NCBI RefSeq assembly: GCF_014648355.1
Contig: NZ_BMQY01000004.1
Span: 109,893 to 173,892, forward strand
Direction: 5' to 3'
From: Couchioplanes azureus
GTDB taxonomy: Bacteria; Actinomycetota; Actinomycetes; Mycobacteriales; Micromonosporaceae
Length of the DNA stretch: 64,000 bases
Shown here: piece after piece, positions 33,569 to 41,231 of the stretch
How positions within the stretch are numbered: the stretch's first letter is position 1
Layout: the number at the start of each line of letters is the position of its first letter
Notes under the pieces: model-generated
What the model was told of the DNA's origin: nothing
Seen by the model: the letters and a program-made list of their open reading frames with translations, nothing else
Database searches by the model: none
Position numbers and translations under genes: made by a program

Positions 33569-33874
33569 GTGCCGATCACTGCCGAACTCGAGGACCGTCT
33601 GGTGTACGGCCTGCGTCGCCCCACCCTCAGCGACGCCCGGGAGAGCCTGCGCGCCAGCGTGGACAATCCCGACGCGGTGTGGCAGGAGCTGCTCGCGCAG
33701 ACCGGCCTGGCCGGCGAGGAGACGGGCACCGCGGCGCTGTCGGCGATGGCGCAGGCGATGGTGGTTCGCGGCGGGGGCGTCGGGATGTGCGGCAACGCCC
33801 TGCAGATCCGGATCACCGCCTACACCGCCCTCGGCGCGGTCGAGGACCTCATCGCCGCCTCGGTGACGGCCTGA
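33569..33874 (+). CDS. hypothetical 101-residue protein
   Basis: No family recognised. The protein is compact, mostly helical and slightly acidic, with no signal or membrane segment: ELEDRLVYGLRRPTLSDARE, then ELLAQTGLAGEETGTAALS and IRITAYTALGAVEDLIAAS. GTG 33569 is well placed behind GAAGGAGA (33555-33562). It sits between the chemoreceptor and the two-component system, 111 nt after the former; a small adaptor or sensor partner for either is possible, but only as inference. A CTGAGAC-containing stretch lies upstream near 33508. Confidence 0.6.
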   Translation: MPITAELEDRLVYGLRRPTLSDARESLRASVDNPDAVWQELLAQTGLAGEETGTAALSAMAQAMVVRGGGVGMCGNALQIRITAYTALGAVEDLIAASVTA

Positions 33875-33888
33875 GCGCCCCGCGGCGG

Positions 33889-33908
33889 CTGTGACCCCGC
33901 TGAGAACG
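33889..33908. promoter_or_regulatory. 20-bp putative response-regulator site B
   Basis: CTGTGACCCCGCTGAGAACG, identical at 18 of 20 bases to the element at 31786-31805 and in the same orientation. It ends 37 bp before the response-regulator GTG, a suitable position for autoregulation. Confidence 0.55.
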
Positions 33909-33945
33909 GATTCTTCCCCTGGGGCGCGCATGCCAAGGTAGGGGA

Positions 33946-34620
33946 GTGCGGTTGCTGGTGGTGGAGGACGAGGCGCGGCTCGCGAGCGCGCTGCGGCGCG
34001 GGTTGCAGGCCGAGGGTTTCGCCGTGGACGTCGCCGCCGACGGCGCGGAGGGCCTGGAGATGGCCCGGCACGGCGAGTACGACGCGATGATCCTCGACGT
34101 CATGCTGCCCCGGCTCTCCGGATACCGGGTGGTGCGGCAGCTGCGGGCCGAGAGCAGGTGGCTGCCGGTGCTCATGCTCTCCGCCAAGGACGGCGAGTAC
34201 GACCAGGCCGACGGGCTCGACTGCGGCGCCGACGACTACCTGACCAAGCCCTTCTCGTACGTCGTGCTGCTCGCCCGGCTGCGCGCCCTGCTGCGCCGGG
34301 GCACGCCGGAGCGGCCCACGGTGCTGCGCCACGGCGACGTCGAGCTCGACCCGGCGCTGCGCAAGGTCACCGTCGCGGGGGCCGAGGTGGTGCTGACCGC
34401 CCGGGAGTTCGCCCTGCTGGAATACCTCCTGCGCCGTCCCGGCGAGGTCGTGTCCAAGACCGAGCTGCTGGACCACGTGTGGGACGCGGCGCTGGAGACG
34501 GCCGCCAACGCCGTCGAGGTCTACGTCGGCTACCTGCGCCGCAAGATCGGGCGGGACCGGCTGGAGACGGTCCGCGGCGCCGGCTACCGGCTCGCCGCGA
34601 CCGGCGCCGCCGAGGCCTAG
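33946..34620 (+). CDS. OmpR/PhoB-family response regulator
   Basis: A 224-residue response regulator. The receiver domain (1-115) carries the acidic pocket in VVEDEARLA, phosphoacceptor Asp51 in MILDVMLPRLSGY, and Lys101 in YLTKPFSYV. The winged-helix DNA-binding domain (125-220) shows LTAREFALLEYLLRRPGEVV, ANAVEVYVGYLRRKIGR and VRGAGYRLA. GTG 33946 stands behind AGGGGA. The sensor kinase starts 2 nt after its stop. It likely binds repeats such as those at 33889 and 31786 and so may control its own operon, the LolA-like gene and the chemoreceptor (inference). Confidence 0.92.
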   Translation: MRLLVVEDEARLASALRRGLQAEGFAVDVAADGAEGLEMARHGEYDAMILDVMLPRLSGYRVVRQLRAESRWLPVLMLSAKDGEYDQADGLDCGADDYLTKPFSYVVLLARLRALLRRGTPERPTVLRHGDVELDPALRKVTVAGAEVVLTAREFALLEYLLRRPGEVVSKTELLDHVWDAALETAANAVEVYVGYLRRKIGRDRLETVRGAGYRLAATGAAEA

Positions 34621-34622
34621 CC

Positions 34623-36086
34623 GTGTCCCCGCCGCGCCCGCCGCGCCGGCCGAGCCCGTGGCGGTTCGGTCTGCGCCTGCCGCGCCGGCTGAGCCCGCGG
34701 CGGCTCAGTCTGCGGGCGCGGCTGCTGCTCGTCTCGGTCGTGGTGCTCTTCGCCGGGCTGGCCGCCGGCGGCGTCGTGCTCGTCGCCACCATGCGCTACG
34801 TGCTGATGCGTACCGCCCACACCGAGGCGCTCGAGACCGCCCGGTCGGTGGCCGTCCTGGTGGACACCGGCGCGCTCGCCGACCCGCTGCCGGCCGCGCC
34901 GGCCGTACGCGTGCAGGTCGTCAACCCCGCGGGCCAGGTGCTCTTCGGCTCCGCGGGCGCCGACCGGCTGGTGCCCATCCTGTATCCGCGCGAGCTGAGG
35001 ACGCTGGCGGACGGCGAGGGCATGTTCATCCCCGGCTCCCGGATCGGCCTGGACGGCAGGGTCCGCGTGGTCGCCCTGGCGGCGGGGCCGCCGGACGGCC
35101 GGGTCACGGTGCTCGTCGCCCGGCCCACCGACGAGCTGACGCAGAGCGTGCGCCTGCTGCAAATCATGCTGCTGGTGACGTTCCCGCCGCTGGTCGCGCT
35201 GCTGGCGCTGGTGGCCTGGCGGGTCGTGGGCGCGGCGCTGCGGCCGGTGGAGGCGCTGCGGGCCGGCGCGGAGGAGATCACCGGCGGGGCCCGGCCGGGC
35301 CGGCTGCCCGTGCCGGACTCGGGCGACGAGATCCACCGGCTGGCCGTCACCCTGAACGACATGCTGCACCGCCTCGACGCCGCGCGGGCCCGGCAGCGCA
35401 CCTTCGTCGCGGACGCCGCGCACGAGCTGCGCAGCCCGCTGACCAACATGCGCACCGAGCTCGAGGTGGCCCAGCGCCTGCCGGACAGCACGGACTGGCC
35501 GGAGCTCGCCGGCGACCTGCTGACCGACGTGCACCGGCTCAGCCGCCTGGTCGACGACCTGCTGCTGCTGGCCCGCGCGGACGACGCGACGACCCGGGCC
35601 GTGCGGCCGCCCACCGAGGAGGTCGAGCTCGGCGAGCTGCTCGGCGGGGTGGCCGCGCGCTATCCCGAGGTGGCGTACGAGCCGCCGGCCGGGCCGCTGT
35701 GGGTGACCGGCGAGCGGGACGCGCTCGGCCGGGTGGTGGCCAACCTGCTGGACAACGCCGTACGGCACGCGCGCTCGTCGGTGCGCCTGGAGGCGGCCGC
35801 GGACGGGGCGTACCGGCGGATCGCCGTGGTCGACGACGGCCCGGGCATCCCGGCGGCGGACCGGGAGCGGGTCTTCGACCGGTTCACCCGGCTCGACGAC
35901 GCCCGGGCCCGCGACGCGGGCGGCTCCGGCCTGGGCCTGGCGATCGTGCGCGAGCTGGTGCGCCGCCACGGCGGCACGGTCACCCTGCGCGGCGCCACGC
36001 CGCCGCCGGGGCTGCACGCCGAGGTGCGCCTGCCGCGGGAGGCGCCGGTTTCGCCGCCGGCGGGCACCGCTGCCGGCGTACGGTGA
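34623..36086 (+). CDS. sensor histidine kinase
   Basis: A 487-residue EnvZ/PhoR-type kinase. An Arg/Pro-rich cytosolic N-terminus (1-32) precedes helix one (LLLVSVVVLFAGLAAGGVVL), an extracellular domain of about 120 residues, helix two (IMLLVTFPPLVALLALVAWR), a HAMP linker (LRPVEALRAGAEEI), the H-box with His267 in ADAAHELRSPL, the N-box VVANLLDNAVRHA, and G-boxes VVDDGPGIP and GGSGLGLAIV. It starts at GTG 34623, 2 nt after the response regulator stop. The signal is unknown, but the copper-binding YcnI gene downstream suggests an envelope or metal cue. Confidence 0.92.
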   Translation: MSPPRPPRRPSPWRFGLRLPRRLSPRRLSLRARLLLVSVVVLFAGLAAGGVVLVATMRYVLMRTAHTEALETARSVAVLVDTGALADPLPAAPAVRVQVVNPAGQVLFGSAGADRLVPILYPRELRTLADGEGMFIPGSRIGLDGRVRVVALAAGPPDGRVTVLVARPTDELTQSVRLLQIMLLVTFPPLVALLALVAWRVVGAALRPVEALRAGAEEITGGARPGRLPVPDSGDEIHRLAVTLNDMLHRLDAARARQRTFVADAAHELRSPLTNMRTELEVAQRLPDSTDWPELAGDLLTDVHRLSRLVDDLLLLARADDATTRAVRPPTEEVELGELLGGVAARYPEVAYEPPAGPLWVTGERDALGRVVANLLDNAVRHARSSVRLEAAADGAYRRIAVVDDGPGIPAADRERVFDRFTRLDDARARDAGGSGLGLAIVRELVRRHGGTVTLRGATPPPGLHAEVRLPREAPVSPPAGTAAGVR

Positions 36087-36093
36087 AAACCGC

Positions 36094-36105
36094 GGGAACT
36101 TTCCC
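36094..36105 (+). promoter_or_regulatory. GGGAAC-type element before ycnI
   Basis: GGGAACTTTCCC is a short dyad (GGGAA, CT, TTCCC) 70 bp before the YcnI start. GGGAAC is also the form of many ECF-sigma -35 boxes; the next gene but one encodes an ECF sigma factor, so autoregulation is possible. A matching -10 is not certain. Confidence 0.35.
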
Positions 36106-36174
36106 GGGATCCCGGCCGACCAATGACCGTGCCCGGCACCCCGGCCGGGAGCACCCTGAGTCGGAAGGCCTGAG

Positions 36175-36909
36175 ATGTCCCTGCTGAAGCGTTCGGCCGC
36201 GATCGGCGCCGCCGTCGCCGCGTTCTCCCTCACCCTGGCGAGCCCCGCCGCGGCGCACGTGAGCGTGAACGCGAACTCCGCCGTCCAGGGCGGGTACGCC
36301 AAGGTCACCTTCCGGGTGCCGAACGAGTCGGACACGGCCTCGACCACCAAGGTGGAGGTCAACCTGCCGACCGCGACGCCGTTCGCGTCGGTGTCGCTCA
36401 AGCCCGTCGCCGGGTGGACGATGGTGGCCGAGAAGGCCAAGCTGGCCCAGCCCATCGAGGCGCACGGCTCGCCGATCACCGAGGCCGTTTCCAAGATCAC
36501 CTGGACCGCCACCGGCGACGCGGCGATCAAGCCGGGCCAGTTCCAGGAGTTCGACGTGTCGATCGGCCCGCTGCCCAAGGTCGACAAGATCGTCTTCAAG
36601 GCGCTGCAGACCTACTCCGACAAGACCATCGTGCGCTGGATCGACGAGCCCACCACCGACGGCACGGAGCCGGAGAAGCCCGCGCCGGTGCTGAAGCTGG
36701 CCCCGGCCGCCGCGACCGACGCGCCCGCCGCCGCCACCGGTCCCACCGTGACGAGCGCCGCCGCCGACACCAAGGGCGACGGCAACGGCACCTGGGCCGG
36801 CGTCATCGGCATTGCGCTGGGTCTCGCGGCGCTGGTGCTGGGCCTGCTCGCGTACCGGCGCTCCGGTGCGGCCTCCGGCGCCCAGCCGTCCGGCACCCCG
36901 GCGGAGTGA
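36175..36909 (+). CDS. YcnI-family (DUF1775) copper-binding membrane protein
   Basis: A 244-residue exported protein. A Sec signal ends SPAAA, leaving His28 (HVSVNANSAVQGG) as residue one, the free N-terminal His that forms the Cu(II)-binding brace known in Bacillus YcnI. The DUF1775 beta-sandwich includes YAKVTFRVPNESD, PVAGWTMV and ITEAVSKITWTATG. An Ala/Thr-rich linker leads to a C-terminal helix (VIGIALGLAALVLGLLAY) that anchors it outside the cell. Start is ATG 36175. The usual CopC/CopD partners are absent; instead an ECF sigma factor gene overlaps its stop (GTGA). Confidence 0.9.
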   Translation: MSLLKRSAAIGAAVAAFSLTLASPAAAHVSVNANSAVQGGYAKVTFRVPNESDTASTTKVEVNLPTATPFASVSLKPVAGWTMVAEKAKLAQPIEAHGSPITEAVSKITWTATGDAAIKPGQFQEFDVSIGPLPKVDKIVFKALQTYSDKTIVRWIDEPTTDGTEPEKPAPVLKLAPAAATDAPAAATGPTVTSAAADTKGDGNGTWAGVIGIALGLAALVLGLLAYRRSGAASGAQPSGTPAE

Positions 36910-37466
36910 CCGACGAGGAGGTGACCCGGTGGGCGCTGGCCGCCGGCCGCGGCGACGCGGACGCGGCGGCGGCGTTCGTCCGGGCCACCCAGCGTCAGGT
37001 GCGGCGCTTCCTGCACCACCTCGCCGCCCCCGGTGAGCTCGACGACCTGGTCCAGGAGACCTACCTGCGGGCGCTGCGCAGCCTGCCCGGCTTCGCCGCC
37101 CGCTCCAGCGCCCGGACCTGGCTCTACACGATCGCCCGGCGGGTGGCGGTGGACCAGGTCCGCGCGGCGGTGGTGCGCCCGCGGCTCGCCCCGGTCGAGG
37201 ACTGGCAGGCCGCCGCCGACGGGGCGACGGCCGCCGACCGGCCGCGTTTCGAGGAGCACCTGGCCCTGCGCGACCTGCTGTCCGGCCTGGCGCCGGAGCG
37301 GCGCGAGGCGTTCGTGGCGACCCAGGTCCTCGGCCTGTCGTACGCCGAGGCGGCCGAGGTCTGCGCCTGCCCGGTCGGGACGATCCGGTCCCGGGTCGCC
37401 CGCGCCCGCGAGGATCTGGCGGACCGGCTGGCCGGCGCGGAGCGGCGGGCGGCGGGCGCGGGCTGA
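36906..37466 (+). CDS. ECF RNA polymerase sigma factor (SigC-like)
   Basis: A 186-residue sigma-70 family protein with only regions 2 and 4. Region 2: ELDDLVQETYLRALRSLPGF and ARTWLYTIARRVAVDQVR. Region 4: LSGLAPERREAFVATQVLGL, SYAEAAEVCACPVGTIRSRV. It has no extra C-terminal domain and no anti-sigma gene beside it; the pair with YcnI recalls the mycobacterial SigC group that is linked to copper. GTG 36906 overlaps the ycnI stop by 4 nt, so both proteins are made together. The stop lies 3 nt from the stop of a convergent gene. Confidence 0.88.
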   Translation: MTDEEVTRWALAAGRGDADAAAAFVRATQRQVRRFLHHLAAPGELDDLVQETYLRALRSLPGFAARSSARTWLYTIARRVAVDQVRAAVVRPRLAPVEDWQAAADGATAADRPRFEEHLALRDLLSGLAPERREAFVATQVLGLSYAEAAEVCACPVGTIRSRVARAREDLADRLAGAERRAAGAG

Positions 37467-37469
37467 CGC

Positions 37470-38102
37470 TCAGGCGCCGGTGTAGGCGGCGTACGTCCGC
37501 TCGGCGGCGGCCCGGGCAGCTTCCGGGTCGTCGCCGCCGGCCACCGCGGCCCGGGCCCAGGCGTCGGCGCTGAGCCGCATGAACTCCCTGCCCTCCGGCG
37601 AGGCCATCCATGCCGGTCCGTCCTTGGGGTCGAGGGCCGTGGTCGGGTCGGTGAGGTGGTTGGCCAGGCCCCACAGGCAGAGCTCCCAGCCGAGGCCGGT
37701 GGCGCCGGGCCCGTAGCGCTCCCAGAGCTCGGCGGTGACGTGCGCGACGTGCTCCAGCTGCAGGCGCGTGCGCCCGTCGCCCTCCGGCGTCAGCCGCACC
37801 TCGATCCAGCTGACCTCGTTGTTGTACTCCCAGGTGGCGGCGAATCCGGTCGGGCGCTCGCAGCGGCTGATCGTGCCGCCCGCGTGGCCCTCGAGCTGGT
37901 AGCGCCCGCCCTCGCGCAGCTCGCCGGTGATCGGCAGGAACCAGCGCGGGATGCGCTCGGCGCTGGTCACCGCCTCCCACAGGTCCTCGATGCCGGTGTC
38001 GTAGGCCTGGCTGATCGTGACGACCTTCGCCTCCCCGGCCTCGAGGTGCCGGTCGCCGACGGTGCGGCGCACGTCGTTGATCTGCTGCGTGACCTGAATC
38101 AT
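37470..38102 (-). CDS. SRPBCC (AHSA1-like) domain protein
   Basis: A 210-residue START/SRPBCC-fold protein: ISQAYDTGIEDLWEAVTSAE, RIPRWFLPITGELREGGRY, GFAATWEYNNEVSWIEVRLT and LGWELCLWGLANHL, the late helix lining the hydrophobic cavity. These proteins bind small lipophilic ligands, and in actinobacteria are often encoded with an ArsR regulator. Here the ATG 38102 overlaps the ArsR stop (ATGA), so expression is coupled. An extension after residue 160 (ASPEGREFMRLSADAWARA) appears in the polyketide-cyclase-like branch. Ligand unknown. Confidence 0.85.
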   Translation of the reverse strand: MIQVTQQINDVRRTVGDRHLEAGEAKVVTISQAYDTGIEDLWEAVTSAERIPRWFLPITGELREGGRYQLEGHAGGTISRCERPTGFAATWEYNNEVSWIEVRLTPEGDGRTRLQLEHVAHVTAELWERYGPGATGLGWELCLWGLANHLTDPTTALDPKDGPAWMASPEGREFMRLSADAWARAAVAGGDDPEAARAAAERTYAAYTGA

Positions 38103-38461
38103 GAAGTCGCTCCCGGGTCGTCGTCGCGCGCGGCGAGCCGCCGCTGTCGTTTGCCGCGGGCCACCTCGGTGGCCAGCGCGTCCAGGTGTGGCGTCCAGAA
38201 CCGGCGGAACTGCGTCAGCCACGCGTCGGCCTCGCGCAGGGCGGTGTCGTCCACCGCGTAGAGCCGCCGCGCGCCGTCGGCGCGCACCCGCGCGAAACCG
38301 TTGTCGCGCAGCACGCGCAGGTGCTGGGAGACCGCCGGCTGGGAGACGCCGAACTCCGCCCGGATGACCTCGGTGAGCGCCCCGGCGGACCGCTCGCCGT
38401 CGGCGAGCAGCTCCAGCAGGCGGCGGCGCACCGGGTCGCCGAGCACGTCGAACGCATGCAC
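38099..38461 (-). CDS. ArsR-family repressor
   Basis: A 120-residue winged-helix regulator: FDVLGDPVRRRLLELLADGE, FGVSQPAVSQHLRVLRDNG (recognition helix), VRADGARRLYAVDDTALRE. It has no Cys-rich metal site, as usual for ArsR proteins paired with SRPBCC partners. The GTG 38461 start lies 8 nt after GATAAT (38470-38475 on the minus strand), suggesting a leaderless mRNA. A perfect 14-bp palindrome sits 20 bp upstream of the start and is very likely the autoregulatory operator. Confidence 0.92.
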   Translation of the reverse strand: MHAFDVLGDPVRRRLLELLADGERSAGALTEVIRAEFGVSQPAVSQHLRVLRDNGFARVRADGARRLYAVDDTALREADAWLTQFRRFWTPHLDALATEVARGKRQRRLAARDDDPGATS

Positions 38462-38481
38462 CCGGCGAGATTATCAGGGAA

Positions 38482-38495
38482 GGCTTATATAAGCC
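38482..38495. promoter_or_regulatory. perfect palindromic ArsR operator
   Basis: GGCTTATATAAGCC is a perfect 14-bp palindrome in otherwise GC-rich DNA, between the -35 and -10 region of arsR (GATAAT at 38470-38475) and 49 bp from the divergent lipoprotein gene. Position and AT-rich centre suit an ArsR repressor. Confidence 0.7.
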
Positions 38496-38544
38496 ACAGC
38501 TGAATCGGGCCGGTCCGTGCCGCCGCCCTTGGGAAGATCGGCCC

Positions 38545-39255
38545 ATGCGATCCGCGCGGGTTCTCGCGGCCGTCCTGCTGCTGGCCGGCTGCGACGGGGA
38601 CGCGTCGCGCACGGAGCCGGTGCCGCCGCCGGTGCCACCGGCGACCGCCTCGGCCGGCACCGGCTGGGGCCCGAGCCCGTCGCAGCCGGCCACCACCTCC
38701 CCGGCCACCGAGCCGCCGGCCACCGGGGGATGGGAGGTGACGGTCTACTACACCGCGGTGGAGGACTACCACTCCGGCGCGCCGGAGACGGTCACCGGCT
38801 GCCCGCGGATCGACTGCGCGCACGGCGACGAGGACCTGGGGGAGTACAAGTCCGACTTCGTCGCGGCCGTGCAGCAGGAGGGCACCGGGCGCACCGCCTC
38901 GGGCGACTATCTGAACTGGTCGCACGACACCGGGTACTGGCTGGACAGCCGGCCGCGCGACGCCGCCGGCCGGGCGCTGCGGCCGTTCGTCTCCGCCGCC
39001 GCGGACCCTCAGGTGCTGGCCCGCGGCACCCGCTTCCGGATCGTCGGGTGCGGCCGCCAGGACGACGGCTCCCGCGCCGCCGCCGAGGTCTGCGCCGCCC
39101 TGCGCGCCGCCCGGTGGACGGTGACCGACGAGTTCACCCCGGGACTCGGCGGCGACAAGCACGTCGACGCCTACATCGGCGAGCAGACCGGGCCCGGTTT
39201 CACCGACTCGCCGTGGTACCTCACCCTGCACGACGCGACGCTGCGGACCGGGTGA
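38545..39255 (+). CDS. secreted lipoprotein with 3D-like domain
   Basis: A 236-residue lipoprotein. Signal MRSARVLAAVLLLAGCDG has the lipobox LLAGC, so Cys16 is the lipidated residue. A Pro/Thr/Ser linker to about residue 60 leads to a domain starting VTVYYTAVEDYHS and containing LARGTRFRIVGCG and GGDKHVDAYIGEQ. This order resembles the 3D/double-psi barrel fold of MltA and resuscitation-type muralytic proteins, with DAY in place of the D-x-D site. Cys pairs (GCPRIDC, GCGRQ, VCAAL) may form disulfides. A cell-wall role is inferred. Confidence 0.7.
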   Translation: MRSARVLAAVLLLAGCDGDASRTEPVPPPVPPATASAGTGWGPSPSQPATTSPATEPPATGGWEVTVYYTAVEDYHSGAPETVTGCPRIDCAHGDEDLGEYKSDFVAAVQQEGTGRTASGDYLNWSHDTGYWLDSRPRDAAGRALRPFVSAAADPQVLARGTRFRIVGCGRQDDGSRAAAEVCAALRAARWTVTDEFTPGLGGDKHVDAYIGEQTGPGFTDSPWYLTLHDATLRTG

Positions 39256-39258
39256 GGC

Positions 39259-39528
39259 TCAGGACGCGTACCGCTGCCGGGCGCGCTCCCGGGCCTTGGC
39301 GGCCTCCACCTCCCGGTCCCGCGGCGGCGCCGCGGTGACGAGCTCGTCCAGCAGCGCGGCGGTCGCGGCGGCCACGGCGGCCACCGCCTTGTCGAACGCG
39401 GCCTGGTTGCGCTGCGAGGGCTTCGTCGACCCGGCGACCTTGCGGACGTACTGCAGGGCGGCCGCGTGCACCTCGTCGGCGGTGGCCGGCGGCTCGAAGT
39501 TGTGCAGCTGGCGGATGTTTCGGCACAT
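39259..39528 (-). CDS. DUF2277 family protein
   Basis: An 89-residue cytosolic protein with the characteristic start MCRNIRQLHNFEPPATADEV and the following ALQYVRKVAGSTKPSQRN, AFDKAVAAVAAAT. Cys2 and His9 are conserved in the family, whose role is unknown. ATG 39528 is certain from the family N-terminus; the frame continues upstream without homology. It ends 3 nt beyond the lipoprotein stop on the opposite strand, and is divergent from a membrane glycosyltransferase gene 35 bp away. Confidence 0.88.
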   Translation of the reverse strand: MCRNIRQLHNFEPPATADEVHAAALQYVRKVAGSTKPSQRNQAAFDKAVAAVAAATAALLDELVTAAPPRDREVEAAKARERARQRYAS

Positions 39529-39563
39529 GGGCCGAGCGTATCCGCGCCGGGTAGGTTTCAGCG

Positions 39564-41219
39564 GTGACCGCGGACCTCGACGAGCGCACCAGCCCATCGC
39601 CGGCCCCCGTCCGGCGGCGCCGGCGATGGCTGGTGCCGCTGCTGACGGTGCTGCTGCTCGCCCAGATGGCGGTCGCCATGGTCACGACCGCGGTGCAGCA
39701 GACGCCGACCATCGACGAGCCGGTGTACGTCGGCACCGCCGTCACCTACCTCGAGCAGCACAGCCTGCGCTACAACCCCGAGCACCCGCCGCTGGGCAAG
39801 CTGCTCATGGCGGCCGGCCTGGCGTTCGCGTCGCCCCGGTTGGACCCGGCGTTCCGCGGGAACCAGACCGCCCTGGGCCGTCACGTGCTGTACGAGGCCG
39901 GCAACGACCCGTACCGGCTCATGTTCCTGGCCCGGCTCCCGATCATCCTGCTGACCCTGCTGTTCGGCCTGGTCGTGCTCGCCTTCGCCCGCGACCTCAC
40001 CGGCACCGCCGGGGGCGTGCTGGCCCTGGCCCTGTACGCCTTCTCGCCCGACGTCATCACCCACGGCTCGCTGGCGACCCTCGACGTGCCCGCGGCCGGC
40101 TTCCTGCTCACGGCGGTCTGGCTGACCTGGCGCGCCCGCACGAGCCCGCGCACCCCGCTCCTGCTGGGCCTGGCGGGCGCGGCCCTGGGCGCGGCGCTCG
40201 CCACCCGGATGAGCGCGCTGCCCGCCGTGCCGGTCGTGCTGCTGCTCGCCCTGCTCGCGACGCCCGCCTGGCGCCGGCGGGTGGCGGCGCGGGAGCGGCT
40301 GCGGGGTCTGGCCCTGGCCGCCGGGGCAGGCGTCGCCGCGATCGCGGTCGTGTGGCTGGCCTACCTCGCCGTCGACCCCGGCCTGCGCTGGAGCACGCCG
40401 GCCGGGCTGCCCGGCGACGGGCTGCGCGGGCTGCTCACCGGCCTGCTGCCGCTGCCGGAGGCGTACCGCGACGGCATGCGCATCCAGTTCGCCTTCGAGG
40501 ACTCGACCTTCAGCGGCTTCCTCTTCGGCCGGCACTATCAGGGCTCGCTCTGGTACTACCTGCCGGCCGCGCTGCTGGTGAAGACGCCGCTCGGCATGCT
40601 GGTGCTCTGGGCGGCCGGGACGGTGGCGATGCTCGCCGTGCCGCGGCTGCGCCCGGCCGTGCCGTACCTGCTCGTCCCGCCGGCGCTGCTGCTGGCCGTG
40701 GCGATGACCGGGGCCCGCGACTTCGGCACCCGGTACGCGATCTTCATGCCGCTCTTCCTGGCCGTCGCCGCCGCGGCCGTCGTGGCCGTCCGGTGGCGGT
40801 GGGCGCGCCACGCCGCCGCGGTGCTCGCCGTCCTCGTGGCGGTCAGCTCGCTGCGGACGTTTCCCTACTATCTGCCGTACTCGAACGAGGCCTTCGGCGG
40901 TCCGGCGCGCACGCATCTGCGGCTGCACGACTCGAACGTCGACTGGGGGCAGGACCTCGGCCGGCTCGCCGACCGGCTGCGGGAGAGGTACCCGGGCGAA
41001 CCGGTGTGGCTGGTCTACAAGGGCGCCGGTGTGCCCGAGGCCTACGGGATCAGCGCGCGCAACCCGCTGCAGGTGCCGCCCGGGGACGTGCACGGCCTGC
41101 TCGTGGTCTCGGACAGCTCCATCGCCAAGGCCACCGGGCGGCTCGCGGCGCTGCTGCGCACCAGCGGCGAGCCGATCGACGAGGTCGGGCACTCGATCAG
41201 CATCTTCCGGCGCCCCTGA
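39564..41219 (+). CDS. GT39-like polyprenyl-sugar glycosyltransferase
   Basis: A 551-residue membrane protein with about eleven helices in the arrangement of family 39/PMT_2 enzymes, which take sugar from a polyprenyl phosphate and transfer it outside the membrane. The first loop holds TPTIDEPVYVGTAVTYLEQH with the essential acidic residues (ID-E), then YNPEHPPLGKLLMAAGLAF and SPDVITHGSLATLDVPAAGF. The C-terminal 120 residues (NVDWGQDLGRLADRLRERYP) form a soluble outer domain. Start GTG 39564. Acceptor unknown. Confidence 0.82.
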   Translation: MTADLDERTSPSPAPVRRRRRWLVPLLTVLLLAQMAVAMVTTAVQQTPTIDEPVYVGTAVTYLEQHSLRYNPEHPPLGKLLMAAGLAFASPRLDPAFRGNQTALGRHVLYEAGNDPYRLMFLARLPIILLTLLFGLVVLAFARDLTGTAGGVLALALYAFSPDVITHGSLATLDVPAAGFLLTAVWLTWRARTSPRTPLLLGLAGAALGAALATRMSALPAVPVVLLLALLATPAWRRRVAARERLRGLALAAGAGVAAIAVVWLAYLAVDPGLRWSTPAGLPGDGLRGLLTGLLPLPEAYRDGMRIQFAFEDSTFSGFLFGRHYQGSLWYYLPAALLVKTPLGMLVLWAAGTVAMLAVPRLRPAVPYLLVPPALLLAVAMTGARDFGTRYAIFMPLFLAVAAAAVVAVRWRWARHAAAVLAVLVAVSSLRTFPYYLPYSNEAFGGPARTHLRLHDSNVDWGQDLGRLADRLRERYPGEPVWLVYKGAGVPEAYGISARNPLQVPPGDVHGLLVVSDSSIAKATGRLAALLRTSGEPIDEVGHSISIFRRP

Positions 41220-41231
41220 GCCCCGCTCAGG
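41215..41231. terminator. compact hairpin over convergent stops
   Basis: CCTGAGC (41215-41221) and GCTCAGG (41225-41231) form a 7-bp stem with a CCC loop. It overlaps the stop codons of both convergent genes, so it could end both transcripts, though the stem is short. Confidence 0.4.

Noticed and set aside
31742..33931. Upstream continuation of the LolA-like minus-strand frame to a total of 1117 codons
   Set aside because: The extension lies antisense to the chemoreceptor, has no homology, and the real start GTG 31741 has a ribosome site and signal sequence.
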